A stretch of DNA of 64,000 nt from an uncultured Ruegeria sp. (GTDB lineage: Bacteria; Pseudomonadota; Alphaproteobacteria; Rhodobacterales; Rhodobacteraceae). The notes below the pieces were generated by a model, which was given only the letters and a program-made list of their open reading frames with translations, had not been told where the DNA came from and made no database searches. Position 1 is the stretch's first letter; the number at the start of each line of letters is the position of its first letter. Where the stretch lies: the NCBI RefSeq assembly GCF_947500045.1, contig NZ_CANMQQ010000003.1:124001-188000 (forward strand), given 5' to 3'. Of the stretch, positions 10,975 through 21,189 are shown piece after piece. The position numbers were made by a program, and so were the translations under genes.

Positions 10975-11496
10975 TCAGACCGGACGCAGGGTTTCACGAA
11001 ACTTACGCATGTTTTCCTGATAGTGCAGCGCACTTAACGTCAGTTTCTGGGCTGCGGCCTCATCGATCTGCCGCACGATTTTTCCCGGCGATCCCATGAC
11101 CAGCGAATTGTCGGGGATCTCTTTGCCTTCGGTGATCAACGCCCCTGCCCCGATAAGGCAATTTTTTCCAATCTTCGCTCCGTTCAGAACAATGGCACCC
11201 ATGCCGATCAGAGAATTGTCACCGATTGTACATCCGTGAAGCATGACCTTGTGTCCGATGGTACAGTTTTGACCGATCGTCAGAGGATAGCCCGCATCGA
11301 TATGCATCACGCAGCTTTCCTGCACATTACTGCCAGCGCCCACGCGAATTTCTTCGTGATCCGCCCGGATTGTGCATCCAAACCAAACCGAAGCTCCCTG
11401 CTCCAGAACCACCTTTCCGATCAGGTTGGCGTCTGGCGCGACCCAAGTGTCGTCGTGAATTTGTGGCTTATGTTCACCTAATGCATAGTTTGTCAT
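10975..11496 (-). CDS. Gamma carbonic anhydrase family protein (LbH hexapeptide repeats)
   Basis: Hexapeptide repeats, [30 protein letters not shown]. Confidence 0.88.
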   Translation of the reverse strand: MTNYALGEHKPQIHDDTWVAPDANLIGKVVLEQGASVWFGCTIRADHEEIRVGAGSNVQESCVMHIDAGYPLTIGQNCTIGHKVMLHGCTIGDNSLIGMGAIVLNGAKIGKNCLIGAGALITEGKEIPDNSLVMGSPGKIVRQIDEAAAQKLTLSALHYQENMRKFRETLRPV

Positions 11497-12134
11497 GATA
11501 GGCCGTCGAACTCGGTTTGCAGGGTACGGATGTGGTTTTGCAGGCTCGGTTGTTGAATGCGGCGCATGCGTTCCGCGCTGACGATGGTCTTCAGCTTTTC
11601 TTCGGTGGCATCAAGATCATCATTGATCAGGACGTAATCGTAATAGCCCCAGTGGCTGATCTCATCCCAGCTTTTCAGCATCCGCTTGGCGATCACATCT
11701 TCGCTGTCTTGTCCACGCCCTTCCAACCGACGCCGAAGTTCGCGGATCGAAGGTGGGAGAATGAAGATCGACAAAGCGTGTTTGCCAAGGTCGGAATTCC
11801 GGATCTGCACTTCACCCTGCCAGTCAACATCGAACAGCACATCGCGCCCTTGCGTGATCGACTCACGCACAGGCCCCGCAGGCGAGCCATAGAAATTACC
11901 AAACACATGCGCGTGTTCCAACATTTGCCCGTCGGCCACTTGCTGTTTGAATGCGTCTTCAGACAAAAAGTAATACTCGCGCCCATGTTCTTCGCCAGGG
12001 CGCGGAGCACGGGTTGTGGCCGAGACCGAAAATTCCAGATCGGTATCCCAACGCATCAATCGCCGGGCCAGCGTGGATTTACCCGCACCCGAAGGCGAGG
12101 ACAGAATGATTAAGAGACCTCGGCGATCCACCAT
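11493..12134 (-). CDS. gmk: Guanylate kinase
   Basis: [35 protein letters not shown]. Confidence 0.95.
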   Translation of the reverse strand: MVDRRGLLIILSSPSGAGKSTLARRLMRWDTDLEFSVSATTRAPRPGEEHGREYYFLSEDAFKQQVADGQMLEHAHVFGNFYGSPAGPVRESITQGRDVLFDVDWQGEVQIRNSDLGKHALSIFILPPSIRELRRRLEGRGQDSEDVIAKRMLKSWDEISHWGYYDYVLINDDLDATEEKLKTIVSAERMRRIQQPSLQNHIRTLQTEFDGLS

Positions 12135-12149
12135 GCGATTACTCCGTCC

Positions 12150-13040
12150 TTATTCCACGTTCTGCACTTGCTCGCGCATTTGATCGATGACCGCCTTCAG
12201 TTCCAGCCCAACCGCCGTTAACTCGGCATATTGCGATTTCGAGCAGAGCGTGTTGGCTTCGCGATTGAATTCCTGCATCAAGAAATCCAGCTTGCGACCA
12301 ACCGGGCCGTCTTGCTTTAGAAGTGTACGCGCCGCTGTGACATGGGCCACCAATCGGTCGATCTCTTCTGTAATGTCCGCCTTGACCGCAATCAGAGCCA
12401 GCTCTTGCGCAACCCGTTCGGGATCGGCGCCCTGCGCATTGTCGAGGACTCGTGCCAGATTATCGCGCAAGCTCTGTTCCATTTCTTCGCGTCGACGCTC
12501 GGCCAGTTTTGCCGCCTGATCCGTTAGCTTTGCGATCTGATCTAGTTGCCCACTAAGGATACCGGCCAATGCGGCCCCTTCGGCACTTCGCATTTCAAGG
12601 AATGCTGCAAGCAAACCACCGAATTCAGATTTCAGGTGTTCAACAAGTGGAGCCGGGTCGTCAGCATCGCTCCCGGTTTCCATCATCCCTTTCAAAGCAA
12701 GAAGATCGCTTGCTTTGGATGGTGCCAATTGTATCCCACGGGCGCCTGCCAACGCTTCGGCTTGGGCCAGCGCATCCAATGCTGCCTCCATCGCCGATGT
12801 ATTCAATTGGATGTCCGAAGCGGCTTCCTCACGACTCAACCGCAATGACAGCGTGACATTGCCTCGACTGACCTGTTTTGACAGTTCACCCCTCAGCGCG
12901 GCCTCAAGTCCGGTCAACCAATCCGGAAGTCGCAGGCGTAAATCCAGCCCCTTGCCGTTGACGCTGCGCAACTCCCAGTTCCAGCTATGAGGACCGAACG
13001 CCCCTTTGCCCGAGGCGAAACCGGTCATCGATTTGATCAT
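12150..13040 (-). CDS. YicC family endoribonuclease-like protein
   Basis: N-term MIKSMTGFASGKG and C-term GRKLDFLMQEFNREANTLCSKSQ; start at MIKSMTG. Confidence 0.9.
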   Translation of the reverse strand: MIKSMTGFASGKGAFGPHSWNWELRSVNGKGLDLRLRLPDWLTGLEAALRGELSKQVSRGNVTLSLRLSREEAASDIQLNTSAMEAALDALAQAEALAGARGIQLAPSKASDLLALKGMMETGSDADDPAPLVEHLKSEFGGLLAAFLEMRSAEGAALAGILSGQLDQIAKLTDQAAKLAERRREEMEQSLRDNLARVLDNAQGADPERVAQELALIAVKADITEEIDRLVAHVTAARTLLKQDGPVGRKLDFLMQEFNREANTLCSKSQYAELTAVGLELKAVIDQMREQVQNVE

Positions 13041-13133
13041 GCCTGCCCTTTCCGTCGAATTTGCTGATCGCACCTAATGCCATTGACTGGCAGGGGGCAA
13101 GACCTTGCTCAATCCCGGATCAATTCGAAGAGG

Positions 13134-13148
13134 TTAACCATTCGTTAA
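13134..13148. promoter_or_regulatory. Putative CtrA binding site TTAA-N7-TTAA
   Basis: TTAACCATTCGTTAA; minus-strand reading TTAACGAATGGTTAACC gives TTAA-N7-TTAAC; between yicC and PAS gene. Confidence 0.6.
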
Positions 13149-13271
13149 AGAATTACTCCAAAATTGTATTAACCCATGTCAATCTTGCAGTTGAAAAGGC
13201 TGGTGGATCACAGCATTGCCCGTTAGGTGGCATTTTAATAAATAGTGAGTGGTTGGCGTTAGGGTGATGAA

Positions 13272-13943
13272 ATGAAGAGACTTTTCGGTACTAAATCTGG
13301 TTCTGAATTTGGAAAGATCATCGCCATGGATCGATTTGACAGTGGACGCAGCCTGTCCCCTATTCGTCAGGCCGAAGCCTATTGGACCGCCTTGCTGACT
13401 GCAGATGGCGTTCCAATGCGGTCACAGATTGATCCACGCGGGCTTGAGAATATTCTGGAATACACTTTCATTCTTGAACGTATCGCGCCGGGTTTGGCCA
13501 GATTTCGGCTGGCGGGAAGCCATCTGAATAAACTGGCTGGTATGGAGGTCCGCGGCATGCCGTTAACCTCATTCTTTGAACCAAATGCCAGAGATGATGT
13601 GAAAACCGTTCTAGATCAGGTTTTTTCTGCACCCGCTGTTGCCGAACTTGGCCTCATTTCAAAAGGCAAGCTGGGCAGGATCAGCCTTCAGGCCCGCATG
13701 ATCCTTCTGCCGTTAAAAAGTGATCTTGGCGATATCAGCCGAGTGTTGGGTGTAATGATTTCAGACGGAATGATCAGCGCGACACCGCGTCGGTTTACGG
13801 TGGCCGATCCGCGCGTGCATCAGGTCTCAGATATTCAGAATCCACCAAAGCCGCTACCACAAATGGCAGAGGGTTTTGCCGAAACTCAGAGCGCCTTCAA
13901 CGGTGCCCCCCATCTGCGGTTGGTTTCATCACGCGAAGAATAA
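13272..13943 (+). CDS. PAS domain-containing protein (DUF1457/PAS_5-like)
   Basis: RQAEAYWTALLTADGVPMRSQIDPRGLENILEYTFILERIAPGLARFRLAGSHLN typical of this alphaproteobacterial PAS family. Confidence 0.75.
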   Translation: MKRLFGTKSGSEFGKIIAMDRFDSGRSLSPIRQAEAYWTALLTADGVPMRSQIDPRGLENILEYTFILERIAPGLARFRLAGSHLNKLAGMEVRGMPLTSFFEPNARDDVKTVLDQVFSAPAVAELGLISKGKLGRISLQARMILLPLKSDLGDISRVLGVMISDGMISATPRRFTVADPRVHQVSDIQNPPKPLPQMAEGFAETQSAFNGAPHLRLVSSREE

Positions 13944-13945
13944 GA

Positions 13946-13974
13946 AAAACGGCGGACACTCGGCCCGCCGTTTT
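13946..13974. terminator. Bidirectional intrinsic terminator between convergent genes
   Basis: aaaacggcgg-acactcggc-ccgccgtttt, 10-bp stem with A/T tracts. Confidence 0.85.
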
Positions 13975-13995
13975 CAATGTAGATAAAGGAGCAGC

Positions 13996-15366
13996 TTAAC
14001 TTGCAGCACGCTTGCTTCTGTTACGGCGTAGGTTTGTCAGCTCTTCTGCAACCAGGAAGGCAAGTTCCAGCGACTGAGATGCATTCAGACGCGGATCGCA
14101 CGCTGTATGATACCGATCCGAAAGATCTTCTTCGGTCACGGCACGGACACCGCCCGTGCATTCGGTGACGTCCAAACCCGTCATTTCGAAATGCACACCG
14201 CCTGGGACGGTACCCTCGGCCTGATGCACATCGAAGAAGTCCCGCACTTCACGCAGCACGGAATCGAATGGCCGGGTCTTATACCCCGTGGCTGATTTGA
14301 TCGTATTGCCGTGCATTGGATCGCAGACCCAGGTGACCTTCGCGCCCTCTTCCTTTACGGCTTTGACCAGACGCGGCAAATGCTCCCCCGCCTTACCAGC
14401 ACCGAACCGCGCGATCAGAGTCAAACGCCCCTCTTCATTCTCGGGGTTCAGTTTGGACATCAGGACCTTGAGGTCTTCTGCACTTGTCGTCGGGCCGCAT
14501 TTCAAACCGATCGGGTTCAGAACACCGCGACAGAACTCGACATGCGCACCGTCGGGCTGACGGGTGCGGTCGCCGATCCAGATCATATGCCCTGACCCTG
14601 CCAACCAGTTGCCCGAGGTCGAATCCAGACGCGTCAGCGCCTCTTCGTACTCAAGCAGCAGGCCTTCGTGGCTGGTGTAAAACTCAACCGATGAAAATTC
14701 GTGGGTGGTATCCGCGGTAATCCCAGCAGCACCCATGAAATCGATCGAATCCTGGATGCGGTCAGCAATTTCGGAATACTTCTGAACATCCTGCCCATCG
14801 GCAAAGCCCAGAGTCCACGAGTGCACGTGGCTCATATCCGCGAAGCCACCAGTCGAAAACGCACGCAGAAGGTTCAGCGTCGCTGCCGCTTGCGTATAGG
14901 CCTGCAGCATCTTGTCGGGATTCGGGATGCGGGCCCCGGGTGTGAACGCCAGTTCATTGATGATGTCGCCACGGTAGCTGGGCAGTTCCACGCCATCCAT
15001 CACTTCGGTCGGCGCGCTGCGCGGTTTGGCAAACTGACCCGCCATACGGCCCACTTTGACCACGGGCACCTTGGCACCATAGGTCAGAACCATCGCCATC
15101 TGCAGCATCACCTTGAACGTGTCGCGGATCGCATCTGCGCTGAACTGTTCGAAGCTTTCTGCACAATCTCCGCCTTGCAGCAAGAATGCCTCACCTCGGC
15201 CCGCAGCACCCAGATGCTGTTTTAGCCGCCGTGCTTCGCCGGCAAAAACCAGCGGGGGATACTTTGAAAGCTGCGCCTCGACTTTTACCAACGCGTCCGC
15301 GTCGGTATAGTCGGGCATCTGAACGCGGGGCTTGTTGCGCCAGTTCGTTTTTTGCCACTCGGTCAT
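13996..15366 (-). CDS. Class II 3-deoxy-7-phosphoheptulonate synthase
   Basis: [32 protein letters not shown] plant-type DAHP synthase motifs. Confidence 0.95.
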   Translation of the reverse strand: MTEWQKTNWRNKPRVQMPDYTDADALVKVEAQLSKYPPLVFAGEARRLKQHLGAAGRGEAFLLQGGDCAESFEQFSADAIRDTFKVMLQMAMVLTYGAKVPVVKVGRMAGQFAKPRSAPTEVMDGVELPSYRGDIINELAFTPGARIPNPDKMLQAYTQAAATLNLLRAFSTGGFADMSHVHSWTLGFADGQDVQKYSEIADRIQDSIDFMGAAGITADTTHEFSSVEFYTSHEGLLLEYEEALTRLDSTSGNWLAGSGHMIWIGDRTRQPDGAHVEFCRGVLNPIGLKCGPTTSAEDLKVLMSKLNPENEEGRLTLIARFGAGKAGEHLPRLVKAVKEEGAKVTWVCDPMHGNTIKSATGYKTRPFDSVLREVRDFFDVHQAEGTVPGGVHFEMTGLDVTECTGGVRAVTEEDLSDRYHTACDPRLNASQSLELAFLVAEELTNLRRNRSKRAAS

Positions 15367-15535
15367 AGCTTGGGTCTCCGCTGAGGTAATTCAGATCGCT
15401 TCTATACAAAAAGCATCGAAGAGAGGCCATATGCGATTTGCGCCTCTTGACGCCGCAAACAAGCTTTGAGCATGTTGACGGGCATATCTGCCGTCGCAGA
15501 GAACCCGACGCGCCCCGAATCAAGGACAGTTCGCC

Positions 15536-16540
15536 ATGAAAGAGCAGCGCCAAGTTGTCACCGTGGATCAAGACACGGGCCAGCCGCTCAATTTCGTATT
15601 TGTCCTTTTGGACAAGTTTTCTCTGCTGTCCTTTGCGTCCGCCCTCGACAGTCTGCGCATCGCCAATCGAATGGCAAACCGCGAGCTTTATAGATGGAAG
15701 TTGACCGGCGAAGGCGGCGACCTTGTGCAATGCTCAGCCGGAACGACCTTCAAGCTGGATGCGGACCTTTCAGAATTGCAGCGAGATGATGTGATCCTGA
15801 TCTGCGGCGGGGTTGATGTTCAGGCGGCGACCACGAAACGGGTTCTGAATTGGTTGCGCCGCGAAGCGCGCAAAGGAGTGAGGATTGGCGGCCTCTGCAC
15901 CGCAGCCTATACACTTGCCAAGGCCGGATTGCTGGAAGGAAAACGAGCCACAATCCACTGGGAAAACTCGGACAGCTTTGCCGAAGAGTTCGACACAGTC
16001 GAACTGACCAAATCGGTGTTCCTTGTAGACGGAAACCGGATGACCACTGCAGGTGGTACATCGTCGATTGATCTGATGCTTAAGCTTATTGCAGACGACT
16101 ATGGTGAGGATATGGCCAACGCTGTTGCGGATCAGATGATCTATTCCTCCATCCGCACCGATCAGGATACGCAGCGCCTGTCCACGCCGACACGGATCGG
16201 AGTGCGCCATCCAAAACTCAGCCAGGTCATTCTGATGATGGAGAAGAACATAGAAGAGCCTATCTCGCCTTCTATACTGGCCAAGGATGTTGGCATGTCG
16301 ACACGCCAGCTTGAACGCCTGTTCCGCCGCTATCTCAGCCGTTCCCCCAAGCGGTATTATATGGAGCTTCGCCTGCACAAAGCCCGCAATCTGCTGATGC
16401 AGACGGATATGAGTGTTATCAACGTGGCCCTTGCCTGCGGTTTTGCCAGCCCCTCGCATTTCTCAAAATGCTACCGGGCACACTACAATACCACGCCCTA
16501 CCGTGAGCGCGGTGCGCAAGGTGGGCGGTTTTCGGCTTAA
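15536..16540 (+). CDS. GlxA family (DJ-1/PfpI + AraC HTH) transcriptional regulator
   Basis: N-term amidotransferase-like domain, C-term AraC HTH (ALACGFASPSHFSKCYRAHYNTTP). Confidence 0.88.
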   Translation: MKEQRQVVTVDQDTGQPLNFVFVLLDKFSLLSFASALDSLRIANRMANRELYRWKLTGEGGDLVQCSAGTTFKLDADLSELQRDDVILICGGVDVQAATTKRVLNWLRREARKGVRIGGLCTAAYTLAKAGLLEGKRATIHWENSDSFAEEFDTVELTKSVFLVDGNRMTTAGGTSSIDLMLKLIADDYGEDMANAVADQMIYSSIRTDQDTQRLSTPTRIGVRHPKLSQVILMMEKNIEEPISPSILAKDVGMSTRQLERLFRRYLSRSPKRYYMELRLHKARNLLMQTDMSVINVALACGFASPSHFSKCYRAHYNTTPYRERGAQGGRFSA

Positions 16541-17634
16541 GGCGACGGCGTCATCCGGTAGACAGCCCCGTTCCCAACCGAGATGAACCAGATCGATCCA
16601 TCCGGGGCCTCGACAATATCCCGCACACGCTCAGTTTCGGGGCCTTTGATCTGTTCGACCTCCCGCAAGGGCGCACCCGAAAGTCTTGCGATGTAGTCAA
16701 ACTTCAAAGAACCGACGAACGGGTCGCCTTTCCACGCGGGCCACAGCTTGCCTGAGTAAACCACCAATCCAGAAGGCGCGATGGAGGGGTCCCAATAGTG
16801 TTCGGGCTGCTCCATACCGGCCTTTGACGTGCCTTCACCTATTTTATGGCCCGAATAATGCACTCCGTAAGAAATCACCGGCCAACCGTAGTTGGCGCCG
16901 GGCCGGATCAGGTTGATCTCATCCCCGCCTTTCGCTCCATGTTCAGACACCCACAATCGCCCTTGCAAATCTAGATCGGCACCCTGCGGGTTGCGATGGC
17001 CGAAGGACCATATTTCCGGTCGCACATCGGCTTCGTTATTAAACGGATTGTCACTGGGTATCGAACCGTCGCGGTTGATCCGAATAACGGTTCCCATGTG
17101 GTTCGAACGATCCTGCGCATTCGGTCGATCACCGCGATCCCCGATGGTGACGAACAAGGTCCCATCACTCGCCTCAACGACACGAGAGCCAAAGTGCCGC
17201 CCTCCTGATCCACCGGGATCGGCCTCGAAAATCACTCGCAGGTTGGTCAGACGATCTCCGCTTTCAGACAACCGCGCAACAGCAACTGCCGTACCCGCCC
17301 CGCCTTTTTGCGGCTTTGAGAATGTTAGAAAAAGCTCTCGGGTTTGGCTGAAATTCCGGGCAATCGTAACATCAAGCAGACCACCCTGACCATTCGCAAC
17401 CACTTTGGGCAGGCCCCTGACCCTTTTGACATCGCCATCGTCAACAAACAAAAACTCACCGTCGCGCTCAGTGATAACGTAGCTGCCGTCTGGAAGAATG
17501 CCGATGGCCCATGGCTCATCCAATCCCTTGGCCATCTGCGTGATCCGTACCGGTCCGGCGGTTGTATCGATAACGTCTGCCCAGCCCATGATAGGCCCAA
17601 AGGACAGGACGAGAATCACAAATGGCTTGAACAT
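16537..17634 (-). CDS. PQQ-dependent sugar dehydrogenase (GDH-B-like beta-propeller), secreted
   Basis: GGLLDVTI, GDRGDRPNAQD, GHRNPQG, SEHGAKGGDEIN; start at MFKPFVILVLSFGPIMGWA signal peptide. Confidence 0.87.
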   Translation of the reverse strand: MFKPFVILVLSFGPIMGWADVIDTTAGPVRITQMAKGLDEPWAIGILPDGSYVITERDGEFLFVDDGDVKRVRGLPKVVANGQGGLLDVTIARNFSQTRELFLTFSKPQKGGAGTAVAVARLSESGDRLTNLRVIFEADPGGSGGRHFGSRVVEASDGTLFVTIGDRGDRPNAQDRSNHMGTVIRINRDGSIPSDNPFNNEADVRPEIWSFGHRNPQGADLDLQGRLWVSEHGAKGGDEINLIRPGANYGWPVISYGVHYSGHKIGEGTSKAGMEQPEHYWDPSIAPSGLVVYSGKLWPAWKGDPFVGSLKFDYIARLSGAPLREVEQIKGPETERVRDIVEAPDGSIWFISVGNGAVYRMTPSP

Positions 17635-17804
17635 GTCTTTCCTCAACCCCGTTACCGGCTGGCTCATTTTGCGCCAAGCCCACCGAATCAGATAGGATAA
17701 CTGCACGCAAAAGCACTTTTTCGTTAGGACTTTTCTTTTTTTGATTGCTTGCCTAGGGTCATGCCCAGAACAAAGACGTTCGTACAATAATAGGGAGTAA
17801 CCTG

Positions 17805-18986
17805 ATGAAGAAGCTGCTTACTGCAACTGCAGCAACCGCTTTGCTTTCGGGCACTGCGATGGCCGAAGACGTTAAACTGGGCGTTCTGTTTGGTTTTACT
17901 GGTCCGATTGAATCACTCGCACCAGCCATGGGTTCAGGCGCCGAGTTGGCGATGTCTGAGGTCACGGAATCCGGCAAGCTGCTGGACGGCGCGACCGTCA
18001 CCAGCTCGCGTGCTGACACTGGCTGCATCGATAACGGTCTGGCGACATCGAATGGCGAACGCATGATCGCGGATGGTGTTGCTGGCATCGTTGGTGGAGA
18101 CTGCTCGGGCGTGACCGGTGCGATCCTGCAGAACGTGGCTATTCCGAATGGCATGGTCATGATTTCACCGTCAGCGACATCGCCGGGCCTTTCATCCATG
18201 GAAGATAATGGCCTGTTCTTCCGCACCGCGCCATCCGACGCGCGCGAAGGCCAGATCATGGCCGATATCCTTAAGGATCGCGGCATCAATTCGATCGCGC
18301 TGACCTATACCAACAACGACTTTGGCAAAGGTCTGGCAGATGCGATCCAGACCTCGTTCGAAGCTGTGGGCGGCGAAATCACTATCGTAGCGGCGCACGA
18401 AGACGGCAAAGCCGATTATTCGGCTGAAGTTGGCGCGCTGGCCTCGGCGGGCGGAGACATTCTTGTCGTTGCGGGTTATCTGGATCAGGGCGGTCTGGGC
18501 ATCATCCAGTCTTCGCTGGATACCGGCGCATTTGACACATTCGGTCTGCCGGGTGGCATGATCGGTGACTCGTTGCCTACAAATGTCGGCCCGGATCTTA
18601 ACGGTTCGTTCGGTCAGATCGCCGGATCCGGCGGTGAAGGGGCTGAAAAGTACTTTGCCATGGCTGAAGCCGCCGGTTTCGATGGCTCGTCACCCTATTC
18701 GCCTGAAGCCTATGATGCCGCTGCGTTGTTCATGCTGGCGATGCAAGCCGCAGGCTCGAGCAACCCTGCCGAATATGGCGCAAAGATCATGGATGTGGCG
18801 AACGAACCGGGTGAGAAAATTTATCCCGGTGAACTGGCCAAGGGTCTGGAACTTTTGGCCGCGGGTCAGGAGATCGACTATGTCGGCGCGTCTGGTGTTG
18901 AGTTGATCGGCCCCGGTGAAAGCGCGGGTTCTTACCGCGAAATCGAAGTGATCGACGGCAAGAACGAGACTGTCAAGTTCCGTTGA
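17805..18986 (+). CDS. ABC transporter substrate-binding protein (branched-chain amino acid type)
   Basis: Signal peptide MKKLLTATAATALLSGTAMA, type I periplasmic-binding fold, upstream of livGFHM-like genes. Confidence 0.88.
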   Translation: MKKLLTATAATALLSGTAMAEDVKLGVLFGFTGPIESLAPAMGSGAELAMSEVTESGKLLDGATVTSSRADTGCIDNGLATSNGERMIADGVAGIVGGDCSGVTGAILQNVAIPNGMVMISPSATSPGLSSMEDNGLFFRTAPSDAREGQIMADILKDRGINSIALTYTNNDFGKGLADAIQTSFEAVGGEITIVAAHEDGKADYSAEVGALASAGGDILVVAGYLDQGGLGIIQSSLDTGAFDTFGLPGGMIGDSLPTNVGPDLNGSFGQIAGSGGEGAEKYFAMAEAAGFDGSSPYSPEAYDAAALFMLAMQAAGSSNPAEYGAKIMDVANEPGEKIYPGELAKGLELLAAGQEIDYVGASGVELIGPGESAGSYREIEVIDGKNETVKFR

Positions 18987-19011
18987 TCCTGCATCAAACG
19001 TCATAAAAACG

Positions 19012-19040
19012 AGCAGCCCGGGCCTTGTGCCCGGGCTGCT
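19012..19040 (+). terminator. Strong intercistronic hairpin (partial terminator/stabiliser) after SBP gene
   Basis: agcagcccgggc-cttgt-gcccgggctgct, perfect 12-bp stem, no long T tract. Confidence 0.7.
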
Positions 19041-19115
19041 TCAATGACAAAAGGCCGCACCTCCCCTAGCGGGATGTGATAACAAGAACGCCGAACAGGG
19101 CGGCAAGGGGAAAAG

Positions 19116-19904
19116 ATGATCGTCGTCGAAGACGTGCACAAGCATTTCGGCGGATTTCATGCGGTAGACGGGGCATCGCTGGAAATCCAAAATGGCTCGG
19201 TCACTGGTCTGATCGGACCGAACGGGGCCGGAAAAACCACTCTGTTCAATGTGATCGCGGGCGTATTGCCGCCGACCAGCGGTAAGGTGTTCATGGATGG
19301 AGAAGACATCACCGGCCTCCCCCCGCATGAGCTGTTTCACAAGGGCTTGCTGCGCACCTTCCAGATCGCGCATGAATTTTCATCGATGTCGTGCCGCGAG
19401 AACCTGATGATGGTGCCTGGTGCGCAATCAGGTGAATCGTTGTGGAATACGTGGTTCGGACGCAAGCGGATCGCTGACGAGGAACGCGCCCTGATGGCCA
19501 AGGCCGATGAGGTGCTGGAATTCCTGACCATAGAACATCTGGCGGATCACAAGGCCGGTCAGGTCTCGGGCGGTCAGAAAAAGCTGCTGGAACTCGGTCG
19601 CACCATGATGGTCGACGCCAAGATCGTATTTCTGGACGAGGTCGGCGCGGGCGTGAACCGCACTCTGTTGATGACCATCGCCGACACGATCCTGCGACTG
19701 AATAAGGAACGTGGGTATACTTTCGTGGTTATCGAGCACGACATGGATTTCATCGGCAAGATCTGCGACCCGGTCATCTGCATGGCCGAAGGCAAGGTTC
19801 TGGCCGAGGGTACTCTGGACGAGATTAAAGCCAATGAGCACGTGATTGAAGCTTATCTGGGCACCGGCCTGAAGAACAAAGACAAGCTGGAGGCCGGAAC
19901 GTGA
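19116..19904 (+). CDS. ABC transporter ATP-binding protein (LivG-like)
   Basis: GPNGAGKTTLFNVIAG, SGGQKKLLELGR, operon context. Confidence 0.9.
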   Translation: MIVVEDVHKHFGGFHAVDGASLEIQNGSVTGLIGPNGAGKTTLFNVIAGVLPPTSGKVFMDGEDITGLPPHELFHKGLLRTFQIAHEFSSMSCRENLMMVPGAQSGESLWNTWFGRKRIADEERALMAKADEVLEFLTIEHLADHKAGQVSGGQKKLLELGRTMMVDAKIVFLDEVGAGVNRTLLMTIADTILRLNKERGYTFVVIEHDMDFIGKICDPVICMAEGKVLAEGTLDEIKANEHVIEAYLGTGLKNKDKLEAGT

Positions 19905-20731
19905 CAGGCAATCCATATCAGGACGACAAGGGCAACAAGGACGCCTCGATCACCAACACGGCAGGCATGGGAACCATGACGCCCGCCCATCGCAAAAGCG
20001 GCGAGACGCACAAGGTCGAAGGTGGCCCGTTTCTGATCGGTGACACGATGACTGGGGGGTATGGCAAAGGGCCGGACATCCTGCATGAGTGCACCATTTC
20101 CGTCGACAAGGGCGAGATCGCTGTGATCGTCGGCCCCAACGGCGCGGGCAAATCGACCGCAATGAAGGCGGTGTTCGGCATGTTGGACGTGCGGGCCGGT
20201 TCCGTTCGACTGGATGGTGAGGACATCACCAATCACAGCCCGCAGGATCGAGTGACGCGTGGCATGGGCTTTGTGCCGCAGACCTCGAATATTTTTACGT
20301 CGATGACGGTGGAAGAAAACCTTGAGATGGGCGCTTTCATCCGTCGCGACGATTTCTCTGATACGATGGAGCAGGTTTTCGACCTCTTCCCGATCCTACG
20401 CGACAAACGCAATCAGGCCGCCGGAGAGCTGTCGGGCGGCCAGCGCCAGCAGGTCGCCGTGGGCCGCGCACTGATGACGCAGCCCAAGGTGCTGATGTTG
20501 GATGAACCGACCGCCGGTGTCTCACCCATCGTGATGGATGAGTTGTTCGACCGGATCATCGAGGTTTCCCGCACCGGACTGCCGATCCTGATGGTCGAGC
20601 AGAACGCCCGTCAGGCGTTGGAGATCGCAGACAAGGGATATGTGCTGGTTCAGGGGCGCAACGCCTATACCGGCACAGGCAAGGAGCTGCTGGCCGATCC
20701 AGAGGTTCGTAAGAGTTTTTTGGGGGGCTAA
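19901..20731 (+). CDS. ABC transporter ATP-binding protein (LivF-like) with N-terminal extension
   Basis: GPNGAGKSTAMKAVFG, LSGGQRQQVAVGRALM; about 45-residue N-terminal extension. Confidence 0.9.
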   Translation: MTGNPYQDDKGNKDASITNTAGMGTMTPAHRKSGETHKVEGGPFLIGDTMTGGYGKGPDILHECTISVDKGEIAVIVGPNGAGKSTAMKAVFGMLDVRAGSVRLDGEDITNHSPQDRVTRGMGFVPQTSNIFTSMTVEENLEMGAFIRRDDFSDTMEQVFDLFPILRDKRNQAAGELSGGQRQQVAVGRALMTQPKVLMLDEPTAGVSPIVMDELFDRIIEVSRTGLPILMVEQNARQALEIADKGYVLVQGRNAYTGTGKELLADPEVRKSFLGG

Positions 20732-20736
20732 TAGCC

Positions 20737-21189
20737 ATGATTGCTCTGCGAAGACTGAAACATTTTCTTTTTTTGACTGTCGCTGGGTTCGGTTCAACTA
20801 GCGTAGCCTATGCCGAAATCGTTCCCCAAACTTACTGTCGTGTGAAAATGTGTGAAGTTCTCGCGCATTGCATCTCGAACGACTGTGATGCCGTCGAGTG
20901 TCTAGATGGCGGGTTTGACATGGAGCTTTCTTCTATCGGCAACCAGTTGAACACTTTTGCTGTCAGTCCAGACAAAGACTCCAAGTTTCCGCTAGCGGGG
21001 TTTGAGTTTGACTCAGAGCTTTCGACAGATGACGACATTGTAGCAAGCCGTACTAATGACGAAGAAATCGCCTTCATTCAGGTCGAGCTACATAACGGGC
21101 AACCAACTGACGTAACGATCACAACCCAAACTAGAGGTTCGCTGATCGAAATCTCTGTGCTTCACGGCCACTGTGGAGAAGGCTACTAA
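20737..21189 (+). CDS. Small secreted Cys-rich hypothetical protein embedded in ABC transporter operon
   Basis: Starts 5 bp after livF stop; stop overlaps livH ATG (taATGg); predicted signal peptide to AYA; six Cys in mature region. Confidence 0.75.
   Translation: MIALRRLKHFLFLTVAGFGSTSVAYAEIVPQTYCRVKMCEVLAHCISNDCDAVECLDGGFDMELSSIGNQLNTFAVSPDKDSKFPLAGFEFDSELSTDDDIVASRTNDEEIAFIQVELHNGQPTDVTITTQTRGSLIEISVLHGHCGEGY

Noticed and set aside
15770-16459. 229-aa minus-strand ORF antisense to the GlxA-family regulator
   Set aside because: The plus-strand protein has complete DJ-1/AraC motifs; the antisense translation is uninformative.
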